Shown piece after piece: positions 1-8,879 of a stretch of 64,000 nucleotides of DNA (position 1 is its first letter; the number at the start of each line of letters is the position of its first letter). The stretch comes from Nocardia stercoris (GTDB taxonomy: Bacteria; Actinomycetota; Actinomycetes; Mycobacteriales; Mycobacteriaceae): contig NZ_RFFH01000004.1 of assembly GCF_003696265.1 (NCBI RefSeq), positions 549,346 through 613,345 of the forward strand, read 5' to 3'. The position numbers were made by a program, and so were the translations under genes. The notes beneath the pieces are model-generated. The model did not search any database. It was not told the DNA's origin and saw only the letters and a list, made by a program, of their open reading frames with translations.

Positions 1-597
1 GGTGACCGCTGGATCGTCGAGCAGATCCGGCAGATGGCGCCCAAGACGACCCTGATCGGCGTGGTCACCAAGATCGACAAGGTCGGCCGGGACGCCATCG
101 CCCACCAGTTGATGGCGGTCTCCACGCTGCTCGGTCCCGAGGCCGAGGTGGTTCCGGTCTCGGCGGTCGCCGGTGAGCAGGTGGAAGTGCTGGTCGACGT
201 GATCGCGTCGAAGATGCCCGAGGGCCCGGCCTTCTACCCCGACGGAGAGCTGACCGACGAGCCCGAGGAGACGCTCATGGCCGAGCTGATCCGTGAGGCC
301 GCGCTCGAGGGCGTTCGCGACGAGCTGCCGCACTCGCTGGCGGTGGTGATCGAGGAGGTGCTCGAACGCGAGGAGAACGAGGACATGCTCGATGTCCACG
401 CCATCCTCTACGTCGAGCGTCCGAGCCAGAAGGCCATCGTCATCGGTAAGAGCGGTGGGCGGCTGAAAGAGGTCGGCACCAATGCTCGGCACCAGATCGA
501 GCGCATCCTGGGCAACCGGATCTACCTGCACCTGCACGTGAAGGTCGCCAAGGATTGGCAGCGCGACCCGAAGCAGCTGCGCAAGCTCGGGTTCTGA
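1..597 (+). CDS. era: GTPase Era, C-terminal part (5' end outside window)
   Basis: Ribosome-assembly GTPase that binds the 3' end of 16S rRNA. The reading frame is open from base 1, so the N-terminal G1-G3 motifs lie upstream of the window. Visible are the end of the G domain with the TKID (NKxD-type) guanine-specificity motif, and a C-terminal type II KH RNA-binding domain with the loop GKSGGRLKEVG followed by the conserved ending KLRKLGF-like 'QLRKLGF'. About 198 residues are inside the window. It heads the era-recO-uppS-zur-smtB-glyS order known from mycobacteria. Seen directly: motifs and frame; identity is secure from family knowledge. Confidence 0.96.
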   Translation, partial: GDRWIVEQIRQMAPKTTLIGVVTKIDKVGRDAIAHQLMAVSTLLGPEAEVVPVSAVAGEQVEVLVDVIASKMPEGPAFYPDGELTDEPEETLMAELIREAALEGVRDELPHSLAVVIEEVLEREENEDMLDVHAILYVERPSQKAIVIGKSGGRLKEVGTNARHQIERILGNRIYLHLHVKVAKDWQRDPKQLRKLGF

Positions 598-645
598 CGT
601 CGCGGAATCGCCTGCTCGACGCGGGTGGTTCCACGTCTCCCATAG

Positions 646-666
646 ACATACATTCGGTATGTATGT
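646..666. promoter_or_regulatory. Perfect inverted repeat, candidate TetR operator
   Basis: Half-sites ACATACAT (646-653) and ATGTATGT (659-666) are perfect reverse complements around a 5-base spacer. The site ends 34 bases before the hydrolase start at 701 and would overlap a promoter. The downstream TetR gene (1554-2153) in the same operon is the natural candidate to bind it (autoregulation). Symmetry is seen directly; the binding protein is inferred. Confidence 0.6.
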
Positions 667-700
667 AAAACTGGGATGACCGCGCCACTCAGGAGGAACC

Positions 701-1567
701 ATGGGAACCAGTGCAGAACTCGGTCCTACTCGCGACATCACCCTGCCCGGCGGCCGGATCCGCTACCACGAGACCGGCGACGGGGCCACGGTCGTCTTCG
801 TGCACGGGCTGCTCGTCAATGCCGACGTCTGGCGCAAGGTCGTTCCCGCGATGGCGGCGGCCGGGTACCGCTGCCTCACGCCGGACTGGCCTCTGGGCGC
901 GCACTCGATTCCGGTGCCCGAAGCGGACCTGACGCCCGCCGGTGTGGCCGACCTGGTCGCCGACTTCCTCGCAGAGCTCGACCTCGACGATGTCACCGTG
1001 GTCGCCAACGACACCGGCGGTGCCATCACACAGGTATTGCTGACCCGCAGGCCGCAACGGATCGGGCGCGTCGTGCTGGCCTCGGTCGACTGTTACGAGG
1101 CCTTCCTGCCGCAACCGTTCACCATGCTGTCCGCCCTGGCCCGAATTCCGGGATCGCTGCGGCCGATGACCGAGGCCCTGCGACTCCGCGCGCTGCACCG
1201 GCTGCCGATGGTGCTCGGCTGGGTCGCCAAATACCCTGTGCCGCCTCATATCACCGACTCCTACCTGCTGCCGAGCCGGCGGTCCGCCGCCATCCGCCGG
1301 GACCTGCGCCGGTTCCTGCGAGCCGCACGGCGGCGAGTGACCCTGGAGGCCGCGACCCGCTTCGGATCCGTCGACATTCCGGTGCTGGTGGTCTGGGCGC
1401 GCGAGGAGAAGCTGTTCCCGATCCGGCTCGCGGAGCGGCTGGTTCGCGACCTGCCGCGGGCGAGTCTCGAGTTCGTCGACGACTCGTACACCTTCCTGCC
1501 CGAGGACCAGCCCGAGTTGCTCACCGCGAAGATCTTGGAGTTCACTCGCATGCATGCCACGTCGTAG
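701..1567 (+). CDS. Alpha/beta hydrolase, haloalkane-dehalogenase-like
   Basis: Cytosolic alpha/beta hydrolase of 288 aa. The ATG at 701 has an AGGAGG ribosome binding site about 5 bases upstream. The oxyanion-hole HG lies in 'VFVHGLLVNADVW' near residue 30, and the nucleophile elbow 'ANDTGG' places Asp104 as nucleophile, as in haloalkane dehalogenases, epoxide hydrolases and relatives. The C-terminal segment where a catalytic His is expected reads 'DDSYTFLPEDQPELL', with Thr at the usual His position, so classic dehalogenase or epoxide hydrolase chemistry is doubtful. It overlaps the TetR gene by 14 bases and is preceded by a palindromic operator, suggesting a self-regulated detoxification or catabolic pair. 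Substrate unknown. Confidence 0.82.
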   Translation: MGTSAELGPTRDITLPGGRIRYHETGDGATVVFVHGLLVNADVWRKVVPAMAAAGYRCLTPDWPLGAHSIPVPEADLTPAGVADLVADFLAELDLDDVTVVANDTGGAITQVLLTRRPQRIGRVVLASVDCYEAFLPQPFTMLSALARIPGSLRPMTEALRLRALHRLPMVLGWVAKYPVPPHITDSYLLPSRRSAAIRRDLRRFLRAARRRVTLEAATRFGSVDIPVLVVWAREEKLFPIRLAERLVRDLPRASLEFVDDSYTFLPEDQPELLTAKILEFTRMHATS

Positions 1568-2153
1568 TCAGGAGGATCGCTCGCGTACCACGCGAGCCGC
1601 GCTCGAGCAGGCCGGTCGGCGGCTGTTCGTCGAGCACGGCTTCGCTGGGACCTCGGCCGAGTCGCTGGTGGCCCAGGCCGGCGTCACCCGGGGGGCGCTG
1701 CACCACCACTACGGCGACAAGCGCGGCCTGTTCCTGGAGGTGCTCGAACAGATCGAGGCCGAGGTCACCGCCGAGATCGAGGCCGCTGTCGCCACGGTCG
1801 GTCCCGACGATGTCCTCGGCGCGATGACGGCGGGGCTGGCCGCCTTCCTGGACATCTGCCGCCGCCCGGAGATGGTGCGCATCGTCCTCGTCGACGCCCC
1901 CACCGTCCTGGGCTGGCAGGCGTGGCGCGAACTCGAGGCCCGCCACGGCCTGGGGTTGTTGACCACACAGTTGGAGCGTGCGCGGGCTGCCGGCCTGATC
2001 GCCGACGCGCCCGTCCCCGTGCTGGCGCAGTTGCTGCTCAGCGCGATCGCCGAGGCCTCGCTGATCGTCGCGCACGCCGACGACCCGGTGGCCGCGCAGG
2101 CGCAGACCCAGCAGTCACTGTTGCAGCTGGTGGCGGGGCTGCTCAGAACCTGA
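1554..2153 (+). CDS. TetR/AcrR-family transcriptional regulator
   Basis: 199-aa TetR-type repressor. The N-terminal helix-turn-helix spans about residues 12-58 ('SAESLVAQAGVTRGALHHHY' style segment with the typical LHHHYGDKRGLF recognition region). The C-terminal half is a variable ligand-binding domain. The start codon lies inside the end of the upstream hydrolase gene, so the two are translationally coupled. It most likely represses its own operon through the inverted repeat at 646-666. Ligand unknown. Confidence 0.88.
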   Translation: MPRRSQEDRSRTTRAALEQAGRRLFVEHGFAGTSAESLVAQAGVTRGALHHHYGDKRGLFLEVLEQIEAEVTAEIEAAVATVGPDDVLGAMTAGLAAFLDICRRPEMVRIVLVDAPTVLGWQAWRELEARHGLGLLTTQLERARAAGLIADAPVPVLAQLLLSAIAEASLIVAHADDPVAAQAQTQQSLLQLVAGLLRT

Positions 2154-2159
2154 TCGGAG

Positions 2160-3575
2160 CTACTGTTCCCACCACGGGAGCGGGCGCAGCCGCTCCCAGT
2201 GCAGTTCGGACTCCAGTTGCGCGGCGAGCGCGACCAGCCGCGGTTCGGTGTTCGCGGCGCCCATCAGCTGGGCGCCCACCGGCAGGCCGGTGTCGGTGAA
2301 TCCGGCGGGGACGTTGATCGACGGCCAGCCCAGCACGTTCCACGCGAAGGTGTAGGGGCAGGCCGCGGTGATCAGGGCGTCGGTGGCGGCGTGGCTCAGG
2401 CCGTCCATGGCGTGCACCCGTTCCGGCGGGCGGGCAGTGGTCGGGGCCAGGATCACGTCGAAATCCTGCAGGAAGGCGCCGATTCGCTTGTGCAGCAACG
2501 CTTCCAGGCTGCGGGCCACCGAGAGGACCGGGCCGCCGAGCAGGCTGCCGATCCGGGCATTGGCGCGGGTGCGGGGGTCGACGACGGCACCGGGCATGGC
2601 GGCCAGGGCTTTTCGCACACCGGCCAGGGAGCGGGGCAGGAAGCTGGCGCCGGTGGCCAGGCCGTAGGGCACGGGCGTCACTGTGACGGCGTGACCCAGC
2701 TCGGTCAGGACGGTGGCGATCGAGCGGACCCGCGCCTCGACCCTCGGGTCCAGTTTCGCCGGCACGGCGGTGAACGGAATGTTCAGGGCCACCGCGATGC
2801 GCAGCCTGCCCGGGTCGCGGCCGACATGGTCGGACAGGGTCACCGGCGGGGGAGTGTGCAGGTCGCCGGGGTGCGGTCCGGCCGCCACGTCCAAGAGCAG
2901 CGCGGCGTCGGCGACCGTGCGGGCCAGGGTGCCGTTGACGGTCAGGCCGTAGAACGACTCCGGCGGCGGCCAGGTCGAGATGCGTCCGCGCTGCGGCTTG
3001 ATGCCGACCAGATTGGTCCAGCTCGCCGGGATGCGCACCGAGCCGGCGCCGTCGGAACCGATTGCGGCCGGGACCAATCCGGCGGCGACGGCCGCGGCGG
3101 ACCCGCCCGAGGAGCCGCCGGGGGTGTGGTCGCGGTGCCAGGGATTGCGGGTGTAGCCGAAGGCGGCGCCGTCGGTGAACGGGTACTGGCCGATCTCGCA
3201 GGTATTGGTCTTGCCGACGACGATCGCGCCGGCGGCCCGCAGCCGGCGGACCACCTCGGCATCCTCGCGTGCGGCGGGGAAGTCGCCGCCGCAACCGAAA
3301 GCCGTTGGCGCACCGGCGATATCGGTGTCGTCCTTGATCGCGACGGGCACGCCGAGCAGCGGAAGCTCGACCCCGGCCGCGAGTCGGCGATCGGCTTCGG
3401 CGGCCTCGTCCAGCGCCTGTGTGCGGCGGACGACCCGGAAGGCGTTCAGGGTGGGTTGCGCGGCCTCGATCCGGTCCAGTGCGGACGCGGTCGCGAGGGC
3501 GGAGGTGGTCGTGCCGGATCGGATCGCGCCGGCGAGTTCGGCCAGGCCCAGGTCGCGGGTCGACGCCGTGGTCAT
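2160..3575 (-). CDS. Amidase signature family enzyme, AmiA2-like
   Basis: 471-aa amidase that hydrolyses carboxamides through a Ser-cisSer-Lys triad. Lys81 is in 'VAIKDDTDIAG'; the glycine/serine-rich signature 'GGSSGGSAAAVAAG' and the nucleophile segment 'GSDGAGSVRIPAS' follow. The start at 3575 is chosen because AGAGGGAGATCACA precedes that ATG; 28 extra upstream codons in frame have no such site. An amidase on the opposite strand between era and recO also exists in M. tuberculosis (amiA2), which supports orthology. It converges with the TetR gene, only 6 bases separating their ends. The physiological substrate is not known. Confidence 0.9.
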   Translation of the reverse strand: MTTASTRDLGLAELAGAIRSGTTTSALATASALDRIEAAQPTLNAFRVVRRTQALDEAAEADRRLAAGVELPLLGVPVAIKDDTDIAGAPTAFGCGGDFPAAREDAEVVRRLRAAGAIVVGKTNTCEIGQYPFTDGAAFGYTRNPWHRDHTPGGSSGGSAAAVAAGLVPAAIGSDGAGSVRIPASWTNLVGIKPQRGRISTWPPPESFYGLTVNGTLARTVADAALLLDVAAGPHPGDLHTPPPVTLSDHVGRDPGRLRIAVALNIPFTAVPAKLDPRVEARVRSIATVLTELGHAVTVTPVPYGLATGASFLPRSLAGVRKALAAMPGAVVDPRTRANARIGSLLGGPVLSVARSLEALLHKRIGAFLQDFDVILAPTTARPPERVHAMDGLSHAATDALITAACPYTFAWNVLGWPSINVPAGFTDTGLPVGAQLMGAANTEPRLVALAAQLESELHWERLRPLPWWEQ

Positions 3576-3737
3576 TGTGATCTCCCTCTCGCGGTGCTGC
3601 TCCTCGACATTAGTTGGTCGCGTGTCCAGATTTGTTGGGTGAAACATCGGCGTTTTCAAATTGTGATGTCACCGTTCGGTGTCTTCGCAGGTCGCGCTTT
3701 CTGTTGCGGGTTCACGACGGCGACGGTTCCGCTTACG

Positions 3738-4304
3738 ATGCGTCGGGTGAAGTGGATGTCCCGGGTATTCGCGTCGAACGACATACCGCCGCAATTGCGT
3801 TCGGCTCTCACAGCCGAAGGGGTCGTGGTCTCCGCCGCGGCCGGTGGTTCGCTGGCGCGGCGCAATACGCGCGCGCCGCTGCACTACACGTCCTCGGGCT
3901 GGGAGCACATCGCGGGCGGCGTCCTGACGCTCACCCAGCGCCGGCTGTTGATCTTCGGCAACCGCCAAGCCCTGATCGACGTGCCGCTCGGCCACCCCGC
4001 CGTCGTGCTGCAACAGCAGGACGCCGATCGGTTGCTGGTCGAAGTGGACAACGGCCGGCTCGCCGGCAAACCCGGCTGGACGACCGCCCTGCTGCGCTCG
4101 GATCCGAACCAGATCCGCACCGCCGTAGCACTTTTCGCCGAGGCGGCCCGCGCCTGGCCGGTACCGCTGGACGCCGCCCGCCGCCGCGGCCCGAACGCGG
4201 TGGGCGGCCGGCCTTTCCCCTCGCAGGGGCCCGCGGGGCAGCACCCCGGGCAGCTGCCGGGGCATCAGCCCGCCGCGCGGACGTCGGGGCCGGTGGCCTA
4301 CTGA
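3738..4304 (+). CDS. Conserved hypothetical protein, possible PH-like/GRAM-like domain
   Basis: About 188 aa. The core 'GVLTLTQRRLLIFGNRQALIDVPL' followed by a lysis-free beta-rich stretch and 'NQIRTAVALFAEAARAW' resembles small bacterial PH/GRAM-like domains in which a protein's surface signal is read, but I do not recognise the family with certainty. The C-terminal 40 residues are Gly/Pro/Gln-rich and probably disordered. The start is ambiguous: ATG 3738, GTG 3747 or ATG 3756 are all in frame. It is divergent from the amidase, sharing the 162-base gap. No signal peptide or membrane segment is visible. Confidence 0.7.
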   Translation: MRRVKWMSRVFASNDIPPQLRSALTAEGVVVSAAAGGSLARRNTRAPLHYTSSGWEHIAGGVLTLTQRRLLIFGNRQALIDVPLGHPAVVLQQQDADRLLVEVDNGRLAGKPGWTTALLRSDPNQIRTAVALFAEAARAWPVPLDAARRRGPNAVGGRPFPSQGPAGQHPGQLPGHQPAARTSGPVAY

Positions 4305-4467
4305 ACCTGAGCCCGCGCCGTTCGATGGACCCGGCGGGCCGGTATTCGATGCGCCGGGCGGCCGCGCGGACCGGCCGCGCTGAACCTGGCTCTGGGGCCC
4401 GCCGGGTGGTATCCGGAGTGTTTGCCGGGGTGCCGGGCCTGCCGCGCGCATTTCGAGAGCCCGTGCC

Positions 4468-5322
4468 CTACGAGCCCTGCGGGCCGGGGGCCGGTTCGCG
4501 GTCGCGCATGGCTTGCAGTTCGGAGCCGTCGTGGGCGCAGAAGATCGTCACGGCGTCGCTGTGATCGCGCCGAAGCTGTTGCAGGCGTTGGAGATTCGCT
4601 CGACGCTCGGCGGGCAGGGCCTGCATGACATTCTCGAAGAAACGGGTCAGCGGGGGTGTGCGGGGGCGGTCGAGGTCGACCTCGCCCGCGTTCATGTACG
4701 CGTCGCCGGCGTGCAGCAGCCAGCCGTCACCGGTCTCGATCGCCACGCCGGTGTGGCCGCGGGTGTGACCGGCCAGCGGGATCAGCAGGATAGACGGCGG
4801 AAGTCCCTCGAGGTCACGGACCGCGTCGAAACCGAACCAGCTCTCCCCGGTCTCGGAGTAGGTGCGCCAATCCGGGCCGTGCGCGAATTGTGCTGTGACA
4901 TAACGTTGCTGCGCGACCAGGCCGGAGGCGTTGCGTGCCGCGTCGAGTTCGGTGGCGTGCACGTGCACCCGGGCGTTCGGGAAGTCCACCAGACCGCCCG
5001 CATGGTCGAGATCCAGGTGGGTGAGCACGATGTCGCGCACGTCGGACCGGTCGAAACCCAGCGCCTCGATCTGGCGGCCGACGGTCTGCTCGACGTCGCG
5101 GACCGGGTTGGTCAGCACCGCGAACTGCGGGCCCAGCCACTGCGCCGGTGTGCGAGCGCCGCGCTCGCCGATGCCGGTCTCCACCAGGATCAGCCCGGTG
5201 TCGTGCTCGATCAGCAGGCAGTGGCAGACCAGTTCGGCGCGGCGCAGTAGCCCCGGACCGCCGTCGAGCAGGCCGCCGCCGACCGGGCGCATGGTGCCGC
5301 CGTTGAGATGGTGGACGCGCAT
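4468..5322 (-). CDS. Metallo-beta-lactamase-fold hydrolase (lactonase-like)
   Basis: 284-aa MBL-fold metallohydrolase. The metal motif at residues 102-107 is HLDLDH followed by AGG, the variant seen in many N-acyl-homoserine-lactonase-like proteins; further ligands are in 'LAGHTRGHTG' and 'LLHAGDAY'. Its start overlaps the stop of the upstream tetR gene by one base (TGATG), so translation is coupled. The family opens lactone or thioester rings or acts as oxidoreductase-linked hydrolase; the substrate here cannot be read from sequence. Control by the coupled TetR is likely. Confidence 0.85.
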   Translation of the reverse strand: MRVHHLNGGTMRPVGGGLLDGGPGLLRRAELVCHCLLIEHDTGLILVETGIGERGARTPAQWLGPQFAVLTNPVRDVEQTVGRQIEALGFDRSDVRDIVLTHLDLDHAGGLVDFPNARVHVHATELDAARNASGLVAQQRYVTAQFAHGPDWRTYSETGESWFGFDAVRDLEGLPPSILLIPLAGHTRGHTGVAIETGDGWLLHAGDAYMNAGEVDLDRPRTPPLTRFFENVMQALPAERRANLQRLQQLRRDHSDAVTIFCAHDGSELQAMRDREPAPGPQGS

Positions 5323-5876
5323 CAGGGGATCTCCTTGCTCAGGGTTTCGATGAGGTAGGCGCCGACCGAGCGCAGCGGCGCGGCGTCGCGCCAGGTCTTG
5401 GCCAGCAGCAGCGCGCCCTCGATCGAGGCCAGCGCCATCGTCGAAAGCTGTTCGGCGCGAGCGGGTTCGACCTCATATGCGGTGAGATAGCCGGTGATGG
5501 CCGAACGCCAGGAACCCAGCTGGTCCGCGACGGCTCCGCGCAGCGCGTCGCTGCCGTCCAGCGCGATATTGGCCAGCGGGCAGCCGCGTTCGTAGCCGGA
5601 TTGCTCGAGCACCTCGACGAGCGCGTCGATCACCGCCGGGAAGCCGCCGGTGTCCAGCAGGGTGGTGAGCATGACCCGCATCTGCTCGCCGGACTGGGAC
5701 ACCGCCTCGGTGGCCAGCTGTTCCTTACCGCCGGGGAAGTGGAAGTAGAACGAGCCTTTCGGTGCGCCACCCGCGCTGACCAGCTGATTGAGCCCGGTTG
5801 CGTGGTAGCCCTGGCGCTGGAACAGGTCCGCCGCCGCGTCGAGGAAGCGCTGCCGGGTCTCGGATCGGGGTGCCAT
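5322..5876 (-). CDS. TetR/AcrR-family regulator
   Basis: 184-aa TetR protein with an N-terminal HTH ('RQGYHATGLNQLVSAGGAPKG' region, then 'SFYFHFPGGKEQL') and a TetR_C domain of the LmrA/YxaF-like kind containing 'GCPLANIALD'. The first gene of a two-gene operon with the MBL hydrolase. A dyad around 5903-5912 just upstream could be its operator. Ligand unknown. Confidence 0.87.
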   Translation of the reverse strand: MAPRSETRQRFLDAAADLFQRQGYHATGLNQLVSAGGAPKGSFYFHFPGGKEQLATEAVSQSGEQMRVMLTTLLDTGGFPAVIDALVEVLEQSGYERGCPLANIALDGSDALRGAVADQLGSWRSAITGYLTAYEVEPARAEQLSTMALASIEGALLLAKTWRDAAPLRSVGAYLIETLSKEIP

Positions 5877-6192
5877 GGCAGCAACGGTAGACGAACTATG
5901 ACGACCGGTCTAGTAATTGACTGCAACTCTTGCTGCGCCGACCATCTGCCTCCGCCGCGGACCTCCGCTTCCGGCTGCCGGATTCGGCACTGGCGTTGGC
6001 TGCTCGCCGCCGCGACGGGCACCGCTGGCTTGCTCACCGCCGCCGTGACCAGCTCCGATGCGTGCCATCCGCCGTTGCGACCGGCCTGAGTGCTCAATCA
6101 TCGGCTCGACCGGGCAGAAATTGCGTGTTCGAGCGCGACATTGTGCGCTGAGGCCGGTGCTTGTCGTCGGAGGGACGTGAAAGGATGGCCTC
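5877..6192. other. Intergenic region without a recognised gene
   Basis: 316 bases between the divergent tetR (minus) and recO (plus). Apart from the dyad at 5888-5912 I see no convincing coding frame, RNA gene or terminator. It must hold the two divergent promoters. Confidence 0.6.
5888..5912. promoter_or_regulatory. Candidate operator upstream of tetR-MBL operon
   Basis: TAGAC (5888-5892) and GTCTA (5908-5912) form an interrupted inverted repeat, and the inner GACCGGTC (5903-5910) is a perfect 8-base palindrome. It lies 12-36 bases upstream of the TetR start. Symmetry is seen; assignment to that TetR is inference. Confidence 0.4.
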
Positions 6193-6963
6193 GTGCTTCT
6201 GTACCGGGACCAGGCGATCGTGCTGCGCCAGCACAAGCTGGGCGAGGCCGATCGCATCGTCACGCTGCTGACCAGGCAGCACGGGCTGGTCCGGGCGGTC
6301 GCCAAGGGGGTCCGGCGCACCCGCTCGAAGTTCGGGGCGCGGCTCGAGCCCTTCGCCTACATCGACGTCCAGCTGCATCCCGGCCGCAACCTCGACATCG
6401 TCACCCAGGTCGACACGGTCGAGGCGTTCGCCGCCGACATCGTCGCCGACTATCCGCGCTACACCATCGCCTGCGCCGTGCTGGAGACCGCCGAACGCCT
6501 CGCCGGTGAGGAGCGCGCCCCTGCGCCCCGGCTGCACACGCTCACCGCCGGCGCGTTACGCGCGATCGCCCAGGGCCGCCGCCCGCCGCAGCTGATCCTC
6601 GACGCATTCCTGTTGCGCGCCATGGCATTCGCCGGTTGGGCTCCCGCGCTCACCGACTGTGCCCGCTGCGCCACCCCCGGCCCGCACCGCGCCTTCCACG
6701 TCGCCGCCGGCGGCGCTGTCTGCGTCCACTGCCGCCCGCCGGGTTCGGCCACCCCGTCCCCGGGCGTCCTGGACCTGATGGCGGCCCTGCAAGCCGGCGA
6801 CTGGACCGGCATCCACGCTGTTCCCGAGCCGATCCGCCGCCAGGCCAGCGGCCTCACCGCCGCCCACCTGCAGTGGCACTTGGAACGCCAGCTCCGCACC
6901 CTGCCCCTGATCGAACGGTCGAGCCCGCACGGCTCGACCCAGCTCCCCGCCGAGATCGGTTAG
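6193..6963 (+). CDS. recO: DNA repair protein RecO
   Basis: 256-aa recombination mediator that, with RecR, loads RecA onto SSB-coated DNA and anneals strands. The N-terminal OB-fold segment 'YRDQAIVLRQHKLGEADRIV' and the family run 'GVRRTRSKFGARLEPF' are clear. The C-terminal zinc-binding part has Cys pairs in 'CARCATPGPHRAFHV' and 'CVHC'. The GTG at 6193 is the start: the nearby ATG at 6185 is out of frame, and the homology begins directly at LLYRDQ. Same strand as uppS, 183 bases upstream of it. Constitutive housekeeping gene. Confidence 0.95.
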   Translation: MLLYRDQAIVLRQHKLGEADRIVTLLTRQHGLVRAVAKGVRRTRSKFGARLEPFAYIDVQLHPGRNLDIVTQVDTVEAFAADIVADYPRYTIACAVLETAERLAGEERAPAPRLHTLTAGALRAIAQGRRPPQLILDAFLLRAMAFAGWAPALTDCARCATPGPHRAFHVAAGGAVCVHCRPPGSATPSPGVLDLMAALQAGDWTGIHAVPEPIRRQASGLTAAHLQWHLERQLRTLPLIERSSPHGSTQLPAEIG

Positions 6964-7146
6964 CTCACCCCCGGGTCGCGGCCGCCCCGAAATCGGCGGC
7001 AGCCCGCAGGAGTCCGGGCGCGTTCCGCGACGACGCGCTTCGAGCGCGCGACCGGCGGGCCTGGTCGACACGCCCCGGCCGTCGACCGCAGTTCCGGCAG
7101 CCGGTGCGTCGAGGTCGGCGCGGCGCGTTCGACTGCGTGCGGCAGG

Positions 7147-7947
7147 ATGGTAGCCGTGATCGGTAATCGTGCTCAGTCCGCCGCCCGCGCTGTTCGGCCG
7201 CCGTCGCCGCATCCCTCGGGTGCCACGCCGCCCGCGATCCCGGCCGAGTTCGTGCCCAAGCACGTGGCGCTGGTGATGGACGGGAACGGGCGCTGGGCGC
7301 AGGAGCGCGGGCTGCCGCGGACCGCCGGGCACGAGCGCGGTGAAGCCGTGCTGATGGACGCCGTCGAGGGGTGTATCGAGATCGGGGTCAAGTGGCTGTC
7401 GGCGTACGCGTTCTCCACGGAGAACTGGCGGCGCAGCCCGGACGAGGTCAAGTTCCTCATGGGCTTCAACCGGGACGTGATCCGCCGGCGTCGCGACGAG
7501 ATGCACGAGATGGGTGTGCGGGTGCGCTGGGCCGGACGGCGACCGCGCCTGTGGCGCAGCGTGATCAAGGAACTCGAGGTCGCGCAGGAACTCACGCAGG
7601 ACAACACCGTGATGACGCTGACCATGTGCGTCAACTACGGCGGCCGGGCCGAGATCGCCGACGCCGCACGGGAAATCGCGCGTCTGGCGGCGGCCGGCAA
7701 ACTCGACCCGGAGAAGATCACCGAGTCCACCTTCGCCCAGTTCCTCGACGAGCCGGATATGCCGGACGTGGACCTGTTCCTGCGCCCGTCCGGCGAGCTG
7801 CGCAGTTCGAACTTCCTGATCTGGCAGTCCGCATACGCTGAATTCGTCTATCAGGCAACGCTTTTCCCGGACTTCGACCGGCGCGACCTGTGGGCCGCCT
7901 GCCTCGAGTACGCCAAGCGTGACCGCCGCTTCGGCGGCGTGAAATGA
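7147..7947 (+). CDS. uppS: cis-Prenyltransferase (isoprenyl diphosphate synthase, UppS)
   Basis: 266-aa membrane-associated enzyme that condenses isopentenyl diphosphate onto an allylic primer to make the long polyprenyl carrier for cell-wall assembly (decaprenyl diphosphate in mycobacteria). The catalytic signature '[15 protein letters not shown]' near residue 42 holds the conserved Asp, followed by 'AGHERGEAV', and the C-terminal '[19 protein letters not shown]' motif is intact. In-frame starts at ATG 7147 and GTG 7156 are both possible. The last four bases overlap the next gene (ATGA). Position after recO is as in mycobacteria. Confidence 0.95.
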   Translation: MVAVIGNRAQSAARAVRPPSPHPSGATPPAIPAEFVPKHVALVMDGNGRWAQERGLPRTAGHERGEAVLMDAVEGCIEIGVKWLSAYAFSTENWRRSPDEVKFLMGFNRDVIRRRRDEMHEMGVRVRWAGRRPRLWRSVIKELEVAQELTQDNTVMTLTMCVNYGGRAEIADAAREIARLAAAGKLDPEKITESTFAQFLDEPDMPDVDLFLRPSGELRSSNFLIWQSAYAEFVYQATLFPDFDRRDLWAACLEYAKRDRRFGGVK

Positions 7948-8432
7948 GCGACGCCGTGCCCACGGATCCCGAGTCCGAGACCGCCGTGAGCGAAAGCGGT
8001 TCCGCGCCGGCGGAAGACAGCGCCGCGGACGAGGCCCGCGCCGGCGCGGTGCTGCAGGCCCGCGTGGCCGACTGCCTGGCCCGCTACGGCATCCCGGTCC
8101 GGACCGAGGACGAGGCGCTGGGCTTCGAATACGACGGCACGCTGTGCTCGCTGCGTGCGGTGACCCTGGTCCCGGGCCTGGACGTCCTCACCTTCACCGG
8201 GGTGCTGGCCTGGGACCGTCCCCTGAAACCACAGCTGCACAAGAAGGTCGCCGACCGCAACGCCGGACTGCAGTTCGGCACGATCACCGTCATCGCTCGC
8301 GCCAAGCAGCTGGCCGACATCGTGCTGCGCTACACCTTCCCGGCCGGTGGTCTCGACGACGAGGCACTCACCACGATGCTGCTGCTGGTGCTCTCCGGCG
8401 CCGGTCAAGCCCGCAAGGGCCTGATCCCGTAG
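7944..8432 (+). CDS. Conserved hypothetical protein (YbjN/T3SS-chaperone-like fold suspected)
   Basis: 162 aa, translationally coupled to uppS by a 4-base overlap. The first 35 residues are acidic and Ser/Ala-rich, probably disordered. The rest ('[18 protein letters not shown]', '[17 protein letters not shown]', '[16 protein letters not shown]') looks like the alpha/beta YbjN or type III chaperone-like domain common in actinobacteria, which I judge by pattern only. A small gene also occupies this place between uppS and zur in M. tuberculosis (Rv2360c), so it is part of the conserved block. Function unknown. Confidence 0.75.
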   Translation: MSDAVPTDPESETAVSESGSAPAEDSAADEARAGAVLQARVADCLARYGIPVRTEDEALGFEYDGTLCSLRAVTLVPGLDVLTFTGVLAWDRPLKPQLHKKVADRNAGLQFGTITVIARAKQLADIVLRYTFPAGGLDDEALTTMLLLVLSGAGQARKGLIP

Positions 8433-8435
8433 CGG

Positions 8436-8879
8436 TCAGCGGCGCGCGGGGCAGGACGCGCAGGTGCCGAACACTTCCAGGGTGTGGCTGATGTCGGTGA
8501 ACCCGTTCTCGGCGGCGACCGATTCGGCCCACGCCTCGACGGTCGGGCCCTCGACCTCGACCGTGCGCCCACAGTGCCGGCAGACCAGGTGATGGTGGTG
8601 GCCGGTCGAACACTGGCGGTACACCGATTCGCCGGTGTCGGTGCGCAGGACGTCCACCAGGCCGGCGTCGGCCAGTGACTGGAGGGTGCGGTAGACGGTG
8701 GTCAGGCCGATGCCCTCGCCGCGCCGGCGCAGTTCGTCGTGCAGATCCTGCGCCGAACGGAACTCGTCGATGTCCCCCAGCAGTGCGGTGATCGCGCTGC
8801 GTTGACGAGTACTGCGAACCCCGACGGTCTTCTCCGTTGTGCGCTCCGGCACGGTCACCCTTCCTGCCCGGTCATTCAC
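8436..8879 (-). CDS. zur: Zinc uptake regulator Zur (Fur family)
   Basis: 147-aa Zn-dependent repressor of zinc uptake and alternative ribosomal protein genes. The winged helix contains 'GVRSTRQRSAITALL' and 'IGLTTVYRTLQSLADAGLVD'. The metal-binding dimerisation half has 'GHHHHLVCRHCG' and 'FGTCASCPARR', giving the two CxxC structural zinc pairs typical of Fur/Zur. It is close in sequence and position to mycobacterial FurB/Zur. The start at 8879 overlaps the smtB end by 8 bases; a GTG eight codons later is an alternative. Expressed as the second gene of the smtB-zur operon. Confidence 0.94.
   Translation of the reverse strand: MNDRAGRVTVPERTTEKTVGVRSTRQRSAITALLGDIDEFRSAQDLHDELRRRGEGIGLTTVYRTLQSLADAGLVDVLRTDTGESVYRQCSTGHHHHLVCRHCGRTVEVEGPTVEAWAESVAAENGFTDISHTLEVFGTCASCPARR

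Noticed and set aside
2199..3737. Long plus-strand frame opposite the amidase, in phase with the gene at 3738
   Set aside because: The composition is typical of antisense of a real gene; only the part after 3738 reads as protein.
6964..7146. Possible small RNA or leader before uppS
   Set aside because: No clear hairpin, tRNA-like fold or conserved leader pattern could be found by eye.
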